From: Nocardioides sp. HDW12B
GTDB taxonomy: Bacteria; Actinomycetota; Actinomycetes; Propionibacteriales; Nocardioidaceae
Assembly (NCBI RefSeq): GCF_011299595.1
Contig: NZ_CP049867.1
Location: forward strand, 1,736,001 to 1,800,000
Length of the DNA: 64,000 nt
Direction: 5' to 3'
The translations under genes were made by a program, and so were the position numbers. How positions within the stretch are numbered: the stretch's first letter is position 1; every line of letters begins with the position of its first letter. The notes beneath the pieces are model-generated. The model saw nothing but the letters and a program-made list of their open reading frames with translations, made no database searches and was not told the DNA's origin. Below, piece after piece: positions 34,332 to 44,801 of this stretch.

Positions 34332-35482
34332 TGGGCCTCGAGATCTCTTCCCACCTGCACCCGGTGGGCTCGTTCGACCTCGCCGACCACGGCGTCCCCA
34401 CGGGGCGCGAGGAGGTGTGGCGCTTCACGCCGCTCAAGCGGCTGCGGGGCCTGCACGCCGAGGCGCCCCTGGGCGCCGGTGAGCTCAAGGTCGACGTCGA
34501 CGCCGGCGACGGCGTCACCGTCGAGGTCGTCGGCTCCGACCACGAGAGCCGCGGCACCTCCGGCCTCGTGCCGCCCGACCGCGTCTCGGCGCGGGCCTGG
34601 GCCGCGGCCGAGCAGGTCTTCCTGGTCGACGTGCCGGCCGAGACGGTCGTCGAGAAGGCGTCGACGATCACGCTGACCGGCCTCGGGGTCGAGGACGCCG
34701 CCGCCGGCCACGTCGTGGTCCGCATCGGCGCCTTCTCCAAGGCCACCGTCGTCCTGCGTTTCGAGGGCTCGGCCACGCTGGCCGAGAACGTCGAGATCGT
34801 GGTCGGCGACAGCGCGAGCCTCACCCTGGTGTCCATCCAGGACTGGGCCGACGACGCCGTCCACCACTCCACCCAGCACGCCAGGATCGGCAGGGACGCG
34901 ACCCTGAAGCACGTCGCGATCTCGTTCGGCGGCGACGTGGTCCGCCACGACCTCACCGCCGACTACGCCGGCCCCGGCGGCCGCGCGGAGCTGCTCGGGC
35001 TGTACTTCGCCGACGCCGGCCAGCACCTCGAGCACCGGCTCTTCGTCGACCACAACGCCCCCAAGACCACGAGCAACGTGGTCTACAAGGGTGCGCTGCA
35101 GGGCCAAGGCGCGCACGCGGTGTGGATCGGCAACGTCCTCATCCGCAAGGAGGCCGAGGGCATCGAGACCTACGAGGAGAACCGCAACCTCGTGCTCACC
35201 GACGGCTGCCAGGCCGACTCGGTGCCGAACCTCGAGATCGAGACCGGCGAGATCGAGGGCGCCGGTCACGCCTCGGCCACCGGTCGCTTCGACGACCAGC
35301 AGCTGTTCTACCTGCAGGCGCGCGGCATCCCCGAGGAGGAGGCCCGCCGCCTCGTCGTGCACGGCTTCTTCAACGACATCGTGCGCAAGATCGGCGTACC
35401 GGAGCTCGAGGACAGCCTGATGGCCGCCGTCGAGGCCGAGCTGGAGAAGAACGTGACCCAGGGCGTCGGAGGCGCGGCGTGA
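34331..35482 (+). CDS. sufD: Fe-S assembly subunit SufD
   Basis: SufD pairs with SufB and SufC and aids iron entry. The 383-residue protein has the N-terminal helical region (EEVWRFTPLKRL) and the beta-helix core shared with SufB, with HNAPKTTSNVVYKGAL, the ETYEENRNLVLTDGCQADSVPNLEI region (residues about 277-300) and the SufC-binding end FYLQARGIPEEEAR. TGATG junction with sufB, and GTGA overlap with the following Rieske gene. Confidence 0.97.
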   Translation: MGLEISSHLHPVGSFDLADHGVPTGREEVWRFTPLKRLRGLHAEAPLGAGELKVDVDAGDGVTVEVVGSDHESRGTSGLVPPDRVSARAWAAAEQVFLVDVPAETVVEKASTITLTGLGVEDAAAGHVVVRIGAFSKATVVLRFEGSATLAENVEIVVGDSASLTLVSIQDWADDAVHHSTQHARIGRDATLKHVAISFGGDVVRHDLTADYAGPGGRAELLGLYFADAGQHLEHRLFVDHNAPKTTSNVVYKGALQGQGAHAVWIGNVLIRKEAEGIETYEENRNLVLTDGCQADSVPNLEIETGEIEGAGHASATGRFDDQQLFYLQARGIPEEEARRLVVHGFFNDIVRKIGVPELEDSLMAAVEAELEKNVTQGVGGAA

Positions 35483-35813
35483 CCTTCACCCGAGCCTGCG
35501 CGCTCGCCGACCTCGAGACCGGTACGCCGTACGCGGCGACCGTCGAGGACGTCGACGTGGCCATCGTGCGCGACGGCGAGGAGCTCTTCGCCATCCGTGA
35601 CGAGTGCAGCCACGCCAACATCGCGCTGTCCGAGGGTGACGTCGAGGGCTGCCTCATCGAGTGCTGGCTGCACGGGTCGACCTTCGACCTGCGCACCGGC
35701 AAGCCCACCACCCTGCCGGCCTTCGAGCCGGTCCCTGTCTACCCCGTCCGGGTCGACGGCGACGACGTGCTCGTCGACGTCGCGAGCCCCCTGAACACCG
35801 AGGAATTGAGCGC

Positions 35814-35817
<4 letters not shown>
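35479..35817 (+). CDS. Rieske-type [2Fe-2S] ferredoxin of the suf operon
   Basis: This 112-residue soluble protein is a Rieske domain with ligand pairs C-x-H in DECSHANI and C-x2-H in ECWLHGSTF. It resembles the ferredoxin subunits of non-haem iron oxygenases, but here it lies between sufD and sufC with 4-nt overlaps on both sides (GTGA and ATGA). That placement is usual in actinobacterial suf operons and suggests electron supply for cluster assembly or repair; the exact role is not established. Confidence 0.93.
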
Positions 35818-36602
<785 letters not shown>

Positions 36603-36603
36603 C

Positions 36604-37881
36604 ATGCCCCTGGAGGGACTGCTCGACGACCTGGACCTGATCCGGGCCGACTTCCCCATCCTGTCGCGGGTGTTCCCCGACGGGAGCCCGCTGGTCTACC
36701 TCGACAGCGCCAACACCTCGCAGAAGCCGCAGGTCGTCATCGACTCGATGGTCGACCACCTCGAGCGCCACAACGCCAACGTCGCCCGCGCCGTGCACCA
36801 GCTCGGGGCGGAGTCGACGGAGGCGTTCGAGGGCGGTCGCGACAAGGTGGCCGCCTTCATCGGTGCCCCGTCGCGTGACGAGGTGATCTTCACCAAGAAC
36901 GCCTCCGAGGCGCTCAACCTGGTGGCGAACACCCTCGCGTGGGCCGGCACGTCCGGCTCCGACCCGGCGCTGCGCGTCGGGCCGGGCGACGAGGTCGTCA
37001 TCACCGAGATGGAGCACCACTCCAACATCGTGCCGTGGCAGCTGCTGTGCGAGCGGACCGGCGCGACGCTGCGCTGGTTCGGCCTGACCGACGACGGCCG
37101 CCTCGACCTGTCCGACGTCGACTCGCTGATCAACGAGCGCACCAAGGTCGTCTCGCTGATCTGGGTGTCGAACATGCTCGGAACCATCAACCCGGTCGCC
37201 GACATCGCCGCCCGGGCCAAGGCGGTCGGCGCGCTCGTCGTGGTCGACGCCTCCCAGGCCGTGCCCCAGATGCCCGTGGACGTGTCCACGCTGGGCGCGG
37301 ACTTCGTGGCCTTCACCGGCCACAAGGTCGTCGGCCCGACCGGCATCGGCGTGCTCTGGGGCCGCCGCGAGGTGCTGGAGAAGCTGCCGCCGTTCCTCGG
37401 TGGGGGCGAGATGATCCGCACCGTGTCGATGGAGTCCACGACCTTCGCCGACATCCCCAGCAAGTTCGAGGCCGGCACCCCGCCGATCGTCGAGGCCGTC
37501 GGCCTGGGCGCTGCGGTGGAGTACCTCGGACACGTCGGCATGGACCGCGTGCGCAAGCACGAGGAGGCCATCACCGGCTACCTGCTCGACGGGCTCGCGT
37601 CCGTCGGCGGGATCTCGGTGCTCGGCCCCACGACCATGGCCGACCGCGGGGGAGCGGTCAGCTTCGAGCTCGCCGGCGTGCACCCCCACGACGTCAGCCA
37701 GCTGCTCGACAGCCGCGGCGTCGCCGTACGGGCGGGCCACCACTGCGCCAAGCCGGCGCACGCGCGGTTCGGCGTGCAGTCGAGCGCGCGCGCGTCGACG
37801 TACCTCTACACGACGCCGGCGGAAATCGATGCGCTGGTCGAGGCGTTGGAGTACACGAAGAAGTACTTCCGGGTGGACTGA
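36604..37881 (+). CDS. sufS: Cysteine desulfurase SufS
   Basis: SufS takes sulfur from cysteine, leaving alanine, and passes a persulfide to SufU. The 425-residue PLP enzyme has the HHSN motif at 138-141 region, the Schiff-base Lys241 in TGHKVVGPTG, and the persulfide Cys381 in RAGHHCAKP. It is class II (short loop around the Cys), as needed for transfer to SufU. Confidence 0.97.
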   Translation: MPLEGLLDDLDLIRADFPILSRVFPDGSPLVYLDSANTSQKPQVVIDSMVDHLERHNANVARAVHQLGAESTEAFEGGRDKVAAFIGAPSRDEVIFTKNASEALNLVANTLAWAGTSGSDPALRVGPGDEVVITEMEHHSNIVPWQLLCERTGATLRWFGLTDDGRLDLSDVDSLINERTKVVSLIWVSNMLGTINPVADIAARAKAVGALVVVDASQAVPQMPVDVSTLGADFVAFTGHKVVGPTGIGVLWGRREVLEKLPPFLGGGEMIRTVSMESTTFADIPSKFEAGTPPIVEAVGLGAAVEYLGHVGMDRVRKHEEAITGYLLDGLASVGGISVLGPTTMADRGGAVSFELAGVHPHDVSQLLDSRGVAVRAGHHCAKPAHARFGVQSSARASTYLYTTPAEIDALVEALEYTKKYFRVD

Positions 37882-37890
37882 GCGGAGACC

Positions 37891-38394
37891 ATGAGCGACC
37901 TCGATGCGATGTACCAGGAGATCATCCTGGACCACTACAAGAACCCTCTGAACGCGGGGCTGCGTGAGCCCTTCGAGGCGGAGGTGCACCACGTCAACCC
38001 CACCTGCGGCGACGAGGTGACCCTGCGCGTGCACCTCGCGGACGGCGTCGTCAGCGACGTGTCGTACGACGCCCTGGGGTGCTCGATCAGCCAGGCCAGC
38101 GTCAGCGTGATGAGCGACCTCGTGATCGGCAAGAAGGTCGACGAGGCGCTCGAGATCCACGAGGAGTTCCTGCGGCTCATGCAGAGCCGGGGCGCCGTGG
38201 AGCCCGACGAGGAGGTCCTGGAGGACGGGATCGCCTTCGCCGGCGTCGCCAAGTTCCCCGCGCGCGTGAAGTGCGCGCTGCTGGGATGGATGGCGTGGAA
38301 GGACGCGACCGCCCAGGTGGTCGCGAGCAGCACCGACACATCGAGCCAGACCGACGAGACCAGCCCGACCGACGAGACCGAGGAGTCCCGATGA
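37891..38394 (+). CDS. sufU: Zinc-dependent sulfur acceptor SufU
   Basis: The 167-residue IscU-like protein carries Cys39, Asp41, Cys64 and Cys128, the zinc and sulfur ligands of SufU, in NPTCGDE, ALGCSIS and VKCALLGW. In Gram-positives SufU accepts the persulfide from SufS rather than acting as a scaffold. The C-terminal ~25 residues are a Ser/Thr/Asp/Glu tail. It is 9 nt after sufS and overlaps the next gene by 4 nt. Confidence 0.95.
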   Translation: MSDLDAMYQEIILDHYKNPLNAGLREPFEAEVHHVNPTCGDEVTLRVHLADGVVSDVSYDALGCSISQASVSVMSDLVIGKKVDEALEIHEEFLRLMQSRGAVEPDEEVLEDGIAFAGVAKFPARVKCALLGWMAWKDATAQVVASSTDTSSQTDETSPTDETEESR

Positions 38395-38777
38395 CGGACG
38401 CACCCGAGCGCACCACCACCGACGACGACCTGCCCGAGGTCCCCACCGCCCCGGCGGCCGGCACCACGACGCTCTCCGAGGACGAGGTCGAGGAGGCGAT
38501 GAAGGACGTCGTCGACCCCGAGCTCGGCATCAACATCGTCGACCTGGGCCTGCTCTACGGCGTCAACATCGACGCCTCCCACAACGTCACCCTCGACATG
38601 ACCCTGACCTCGGCGGCCTGCCCGCTGACCGACGTCATCGAGGACCAGACCAACCGCGCGCTCGAGGGCATGGCCAACGACGTCGCCATCAACTGGGTCT
38701 GGATGCCCCCGTGGGGCCCGGACAAGATCACCCCCGACGGCCGCGAGATGCTGCGCGCCCTCGGCTTCAACGTCTGA
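38391..38777 (+). CDS. sufT: SufT/MIP18-family Fe-S maturation protein
   Basis: The 128-residue protein has an acidic Thr-rich start and a MIP18 (DUF59) domain: EEAMKDVVDPELGINIVDLGLLYG, MTLTSAACPLTD with the conserved Cys, and VWMPPWGPDKIT. Such proteins help deliver Fe-S clusters to target enzymes. The gene closes the suf operon, coupled to sufU by ATGA. Confidence 0.95.
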   Translation: MTDAPERTTTDDDLPEVPTAPAAGTTTLSEDEVEEAMKDVVDPELGINIVDLGLLYGVNIDASHNVTLDMTLTSAACPLTDVIEDQTNRALEGMANDVAINWVWMPPWGPDKITPDGREMLRALGFNV

Positions 38778-38780
38778 CGG

Positions 38781-38882
38781 TGGTCGAGCAGGTCGCGCAG
38801 CGACCGTCGTCAAGACCCGGCGGGCTTCGCGCTCGCCTCGCCACGGGCCTCGACACGCTCGCTGCCGCTCGCTGCTCGACCA
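38781..38882. repeat. Dispersed inverted-repeat element after sufT
   Basis: TGGTCGAGCAG (38781-38791) and CTGCTCGACCA (38872-38882) are exact reverse complements bounding 102 bp rich in GCTCGC and CGAC words, just after the suf operon. I recognise this TGGTCGAG...CTCGACCA type as an abundant intergenic repeat in Nocardioides-like genomes. It could terminate the suf transcript. Confidence 0.6.
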
Positions 38883-38895
38883 ACGGCCGGTCGGG

Positions 38896-39513
38896 ATGAC
38901 CGCGCTGCTCGTGCCGGCCGGGCGGGTGGTCCGGTGGTGCGCCAACTTCGCCGACCGCCACGGGCCGACGTCGTACGCCGTGGTGGCGGGTGCCCTGACG
39001 CTGACCGCGGAGGACGGCTCCACGGCCGGGCTGCGCCTGCCCCTCGACGAGGTGTTCGCCGGCGAGCCGACCCCCGAGGCGCTGGCGGACGCCGTCACCC
39101 CGCCCGCGGCCTGGGGCGTGCTGCTGGTCCGCAAGGGCGGCTTCGCCGTGGCCCGGCTGGCGGGGGAGAGGCTCGTCGAGCACAAGATCGGGCAGCGCCA
39201 CGTCCAGGGCCGCACCAAGGCCGGCGGGCAGAGCCAGCAGCGCTTCGCCCGGCGCCGCGACAACCAGGCCCGGGCGGCCTACGAGGCCGCGGCCGAGCAC
39301 GCCGCGCGCATCCTCGGCGGGCACCGACTCGACGCCCTCGTGGTCGGGGGAGACGCGGGCGCGGTCGACACGGTCCTGGAGGACACCCGCCTGGCCCGCG
39401 CCGCGGCTCGTCGTACGACGCTCTGGCTGCCGGTGGGCGACCCCAAGCGGGCCGTCCTCGACCAGGCCGTCCAGGACGCGCTCGCTGTCCGGGTGGACGT
39501 CACCAACGCCTGA
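38896..39513 (+). CDS. acVLRF1 family peptidyl-tRNA hydrolase
   Basis: The 205-residue protein is the actinobacterial VLRF1 type, related to eukaryotic Vms1/ANKZF1 and eRF1. The catalytic loop is visible as GRTKAGGQSQQRFARRRDNQ (106-125), with GGQ at 110-112 and the Gln/Arg-rich stretch after it. Relatives release nascent chains from tRNA on stalled ribosomes in ribosome quality control. No ankyrin or zinc-finger domain is attached. The ATG at 38896 has no strong ribosome site. It is convergent with the zinc peptidase gene. Confidence 0.85.
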   Translation: MTALLVPAGRVVRWCANFADRHGPTSYAVVAGALTLTAEDGSTAGLRLPLDEVFAGEPTPEALADAVTPPAAWGVLLVRKGGFAVARLAGERLVEHKIGQRHVQGRTKAGGQSQQRFARRRDNQARAAYEAAAEHAARILGGHRLDALVVGGDAGAVDTVLEDTRLARAAARRTTLWLPVGDPKRAVLDQAVQDALAVRVDVTNA

Positions 39514-39534
39514 GCCGGCCCCTGCTCGCGGCGA

Positions 39535-40512
39535 TCAGCTCGGGTAGAGCTCGTCGGCCTCGAAGGTGTCGCAGGCCTCGAAGGAGCCCTGCTCGTAGCC
39601 GACGTTGAACCACATCTCACGAGCGGCCGCGCTGCCGTGTGTCCAGGTCTCGGGGTTGGTCCGCCCCGAGGACCGCTCCTGGATCCGGTCGTCGCCGACG
39701 GCCGCGGCGGCGTCGAGGGCCTCGGAGATGTCCTCGTCCGTGAGCTCGAGGATGAGGACGTTGCCGTCGGTGTCCTCGGTCGTGGTGGCGTACTTCGCCC
39801 ACATGCCGCCCAGGCAGTCGGCCATCAGCTCCACGCGCACGGCGTCGCTGTTCGGCCCCTGCTGGGTGCGCGTGCGTCCGAGGTAGCCGAGCAGGTTCTC
39901 GACGTGGTGGCCGTACTCGTGGGCGAGCACGTAGGCCTCCGCGAAGTCGCCGCCCTTGGCGCCGAGCTGGTCCTCCAGCATCGCGGAGAAGAACGAGGTG
40001 TCGAGGTAGACCTTCATGTCGTCGCGGGTCGGGCAGTAGAACGGCCCGACCGAGGAGTCGGCCGCCCCGCAGCCGGTGTCCACCGTGCCGGTGAAGATCA
40101 CCGTGTCGGCGTCGACGTACTGCTCGCCGGTCTGCTCCGGCAGCGCCTCGCGCCAGAACGACTGGATGGAGTTCACGACGGCCAGGCGTGCGCAGTCGGG
40201 GTTCTCGTTGGCGTCCTCGCCGGTCTCGCACTCGGTCAGCTCGCTGGTCGCGACCGCCTCCTCGTCGGAGCGCGGCGTGACCGCGCCGCTGCCGGTGCTG
40301 CCACCGCCACCCAGGAGGCCGCCCAGCCCGCCGGTGAGCCCGAGCACCACCAGCACGATGACGACGAGGACCACCATGCCGACCCCGCCGCCCTTGCCGC
40401 CGGTGGGGATCGGCAGGGACATGCCCGAGCCGCGACCGCCGGAGCCCCGGCCGCCCCCGCGTCGGACCTGCACCTGGCTGCGGTCGAGCCGCGCCTTGGG
40501 GTTGAACCTCAT
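39535..40512 (-). CDS. YpfJ-type neutral zinc metallopeptidase, membrane anchored
   Basis: The 325-residue protein has a basic Gly-rich N-terminus, one membrane helix (about 45-67) and an outer catalytic domain with the zinc motif HEYGHH at 198-203 and the third ligand region in VELMADCLGG. Cysteine pairs (95/107, 148/160 and others) probably form disulfides outside the cell. Substrates of this family are not known. A GGAGG site precedes the ATG at 40512. It is divergent from the ABC-F gene. Confidence 0.93.
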   Translation of the reverse strand: MRFNPKARLDRSQVQVRRGGGRGSGGRGSGMSLPIPTGGKGGGVGMVVLVVIVLVVLGLTGGLGGLLGGGGSTGSGAVTPRSDEEAVATSELTECETGEDANENPDCARLAVVNSIQSFWREALPEQTGEQYVDADTVIFTGTVDTGCGAADSSVGPFYCPTRDDMKVYLDTSFFSAMLEDQLGAKGGDFAEAYVLAHEYGHHVENLLGYLGRTRTQQGPNSDAVRVELMADCLGGMWAKYATTTEDTDGNVLILELTDEDISEALDAAAAVGDDRIQERSSGRTNPETWTHGSAAAREMWFNVGYEQGSFEACDTFEADELYPS

Positions 40513-40579
40513 CCGTGACCTCCGCCGCCGAGAGCGGTGCGTGGACCGCAGCGCGTCACGAGGCTATCCGCCGGGGCCG

Positions 40580-40609
40580 TAGAATGGACCCATGCGGTGC
40601 GCTCACTAG
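40580..40609 (+). promoter_or_regulatory. Leaderless five-codon leader frame (MRCAH) before ABC-F gene
   Basis: TAGAAT (40580-40585) is a near-ideal -10 box, and six bases later begins ATG CGG TGC GCT CAC TAG (40592-40609), so the mRNA very probably starts at this ATG. The peptide MRCAH ends 46 nt before the GTG of the ABC-F gene. ABC-F genes are often controlled by short leader frames that sense stalled ribosomes, and leaderless Cys-containing leaders are known as attenuators in mycobacteria. Whether this one regulates is inference. Confidence 0.5.
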
Positions 40610-40655
40610 TCGGCGATCTGCCGTCCTGACCTCGCTCTCGAGCCGAAAGCCCACC

Positions 40656-42254
<1,599 letters not shown>

Positions 42255-42369
42255 CGCAGGCGAGCGGCGTACGAGCGGGGTCGGGAGCAGACCGGCAGCC
42301 GGGCCCGCGGGCATCCGACCGTGGAATAAGGACGCCTCGCGCGGGTTGTAACCGTTGTCACCCGTCCAT

Positions 42370-42392
42370 AACCCCGCGTTACATGCGGGGTT
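42370..42392. terminator. Hairpin between ABC-F and ABC exporter genes
   Basis: AACCCCGC (42370-42377) and GCGGGGTT (42385-42392) form a perfect 8-bp stem with a 7-nt loop, about 115 nt after the ABC-F stop. The rest of this ~190-bp gap shows only AT-richer sequence (around 42345-42370) that may hold the promoter of the following gene. Confidence 0.55.
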
Positions 42393-42444
42393 GGGCGTGA
42401 GACCAGCAGCAGCAGCATGAGCAGCAGCGAGAGGTGGTGGGTCG

Positions 42445-44352
42445 ATGGCGATGGGGCACGGCATGGGGCCGGTGTGGCGCCACATGCGCACCGACCGGAG
42501 CGCGACCGACACCCGCCTGCGTCGCGAGACGGTCCGACGGGTGCTGCGCTTCGCCCGGCCGCACCGTCGGCTCATCGGCACCTTCCTGACCCTCACCGTG
42601 CTCGACGCCGCCCTCGTGGTGGTGCTCCCGCTGCTGATCCAGCGGCTCGTCGACGACGGCATCGGGGCCGGCGACACGAGCCTGGTGTGGTGGCTGGCCG
42701 GCGCCATGGCGGCGGTGGCGGTCTTCGACGCCGTGCTGACGCTGCTCTCGGGCTACCTGTCGTCCCGCATCGGCGAGAGCCTGATCCTCGACCTGCGGTC
42801 GTCGGTGTTCGGCCACGTGCAGCGCCTGTCGCTCGCGTTCTTCACCCGCACCCAGACCGGTGCGCTGGTCAGCCGCCTCAACAACGACGTGATCGGCGCG
42901 CAGCGCGCCTTCACCTCGACGCTGTCGAGCACGGTCTCCAACTCGATCGCGGTCGTCTTCGTCGGCGTCGTGATGCTCAGGCTGTCGTGGCAGGTCACGC
43001 TGCTGTGCCTGCTGCTGTTCCCGATCCTGGTCGTGACGTCGCGCTGGGTCGGCACGCGCCTGGCCGGACTGACGCGCGAGCAGATGGACGGCAACGCCGC
43101 GCTGGGCAACGCCATGACCGAGCGCTTCAACGTCGGCGGCGCGATGCTGCTGAAGCTGTTCGGCCGCCGCGAGCACGAGGACGAGGCCTTCGTGCAGCGC
43201 GCCTCGCTGGTGCGTGACCTCGGGGTGCGCATCGCGCTCATCACCAACGTCTTCCGCGCCGCCCTCACCCTGATCCCGGCCCTGGCCACGGCCATCGTGT
43301 ACGGCGTCGGCGGCTACCTGGTCATCCAGGGCGACCTGTCCACCGGCACCTTGCTGGCACTGGCCACCCTGCTGCTGCGCCTCCTCGGCCCGCTGCAGGG
43401 CCTGTCCAACGTCCGCATCGACGTGATGACGGCGCTCGTCAGCTTCGAGCGCGTCTTCGAGGTGCTCGACCTGCCGACCACGGTGCCCGAGAAGGCCGAC
43501 GCCACCCCGCTGCCCGCCGGGTCCTCGCGCGTCGAGTTCGACCACGTCCGCTTCGGCTACCCGCGCGCCGAGGAGGTCTCGCTCGCGAGCCTCGAGGCGG
43601 TCGCCCGCAAGGACTCCAAGGACTCGGGCGAGGTGCTGCGCGACATCAGCTTCACCATCGAGCCGGGCCAGATGGTGGCCCTGGTCGGCCCGAGCGGTGC
43701 CGGCAAGACCACCGTGACCCACCTCGTCGCCCGCCTGTACGACGTGACCGGTGGCACCGTGCGCGTCGGCGGCACCGACGTCCGTGACCTGACCCTGCAG
43801 TCGCTCGAGGACGCGGTCGGCTACGTCACCCAGGACACGTTCATGTTCCACGACACGATCCGGGCCAACCTGGTCTACGCCCGGCCCGAGGCCGACGACC
43901 GCGACCTCTGGCGGGTGCTGCACGCCGCCCAGGTCGGCCGGCTCGTCGAGAGCCTGCCCGACGGCCTGGACACGGTCGTGGGGGACCGGGGCTACCGCCT
44001 CTCCGGCGGGGAGCGCCAGCGCCTGGCCATCGCGCGGCTGCTGCTCAAGGCACCCGACATCGTCGTGCTCGACGAGGCCACCGCCCACCTCGACTCCGAG
44101 TCGGAGGCCGCGGTCCAGCGCGCGCTGGACGAGGCGCTGACCGGGCGCACCTCGCTCGTCATCGCGCACCGGTTCTCCACCGTGCGCAACGCCGACAAGA
44201 TCCTGGTTCTCGACGAGGGCCGGATCGTGCAGTCCGGCACCCACGCCGAGCTGCTCGCCCAGGGCGGGCTGTACGCCGTGCTGTACCGCACGCAGTTCCG
44301 CGAGGACGCCGAGCCCACCGAGCCGACCGAGGACGTCGTCCCGGCGCTGTGA
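42445..44352 (+). CDS. ABC exporter, fused membrane and ATPase domains
   Basis: The 635-residue half-transporter has a six-helix exporter domain (about 40-330) and an ATPase domain with Walker A GPSGAGKT, signature YRLSGGERQRLAI, Walker B IVVLDEATAHLD and H-loop IAHRF. It would work as a homodimer, as MsbA/multidrug-type exporters do. An unusual insertion-like segment (SLASLEAVARKDSKDSGE) sits before the Walker A strand. A GAGAGGTGG site precedes the ATG. The substrate is unknown. Confidence 0.93.
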   Translation: MAMGHGMGPVWRHMRTDRSATDTRLRRETVRRVLRFARPHRRLIGTFLTLTVLDAALVVVLPLLIQRLVDDGIGAGDTSLVWWLAGAMAAVAVFDAVLTLLSGYLSSRIGESLILDLRSSVFGHVQRLSLAFFTRTQTGALVSRLNNDVIGAQRAFTSTLSSTVSNSIAVVFVGVVMLRLSWQVTLLCLLLFPILVVTSRWVGTRLAGLTREQMDGNAALGNAMTERFNVGGAMLLKLFGRREHEDEAFVQRASLVRDLGVRIALITNVFRAALTLIPALATAIVYGVGGYLVIQGDLSTGTLLALATLLLRLLGPLQGLSNVRIDVMTALVSFERVFEVLDLPTTVPEKADATPLPAGSSRVEFDHVRFGYPRAEEVSLASLEAVARKDSKDSGEVLRDISFTIEPGQMVALVGPSGAGKTTVTHLVARLYDVTGGTVRVGGTDVRDLTLQSLEDAVGYVTQDTFMFHDTIRANLVYARPEADDRDLWRVLHAAQVGRLVESLPDGLDTVVGDRGYRLSGGERQRLAIARLLLKAPDIVVLDEATAHLDSESEAAVQRALDEALTGRTSLVIAHRFSTVRNADKILVLDEGRIVQSGTHAELLAQGGLYAVLYRTQFREDAEPTEPTEDVVPAL

Positions 44353-44365
44353 CCCGCCGGCGTCC

Positions 44366-44773
44366 TCAGCTCTGCTTCTTCGCGCCCCAGCCGTGGTAGC
44401 GCTCGACCTCGACCCAGGCGCTGACGCGCGGGCTCTGCTGGTCGGGGTAGTCCTGGCCCCGGTAGTGCTGGGAGAGCCGGTTGATGTCGCTCAGACCTTC
44501 ATCATCCTTCATCTCCACGACCGTCCCGACGACGCTGACGTGGGTGTACCAGTCGTCCTTGTCGGTCACGGTGAGCGCCACCCGGGGGTCGTGCCGCAGG
44601 TGCTCCAGGCGCTTGCGGGTGGCGTCCATGTTCACCAGCACGCGGTCGCCGTCGAGCAGGTACCACGTCGCCACGGACACGGGTTGGCCGTCAGCGCGGA
44701 GCGTGGTGATGACCGCCGGGTGCGGCTGCGCGAGGAACTCACGCACGTCGTCGGGCAGCGGGGGCTTGGGCAC
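44366..44773 (-). CDS. PPOX-class F420/FMN-dependent oxidoreductase
   Basis: The 135-residue split-barrel protein matches actinobacterial PPOX enzymes: PHPAVITTLRADGQPVSVATWY, VLVNMDATRKRLEHLRHDPRVALTV (roughly residues 45-70), ending in a short helix and WVEVERYHGWG. The family uses the deazaflavin F420, or FMN/haem, as cofactor; the type cannot be fixed by eye. GGAGG lies before the GTG start at 44773. It is convergent with the ABC exporter and 28 nt downstream of SURF1. Confidence 0.9.
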   Translation of the reverse strand: MPKPPLPDDVREFLAQPHPAVITTLRADGQPVSVATWYLLDGDRVLVNMDATRKRLEHLRHDPRVALTVTDKDDWYTHVSVVGTVVEMKDDEGLSDINRLSQHYRGQDYPDQQSPRVSAWVEVERYHGWGAKKQS

Positions 44774-44801
44774 AGGGACCTCCAGGGGTCGGTCGGGCGC
44801 G

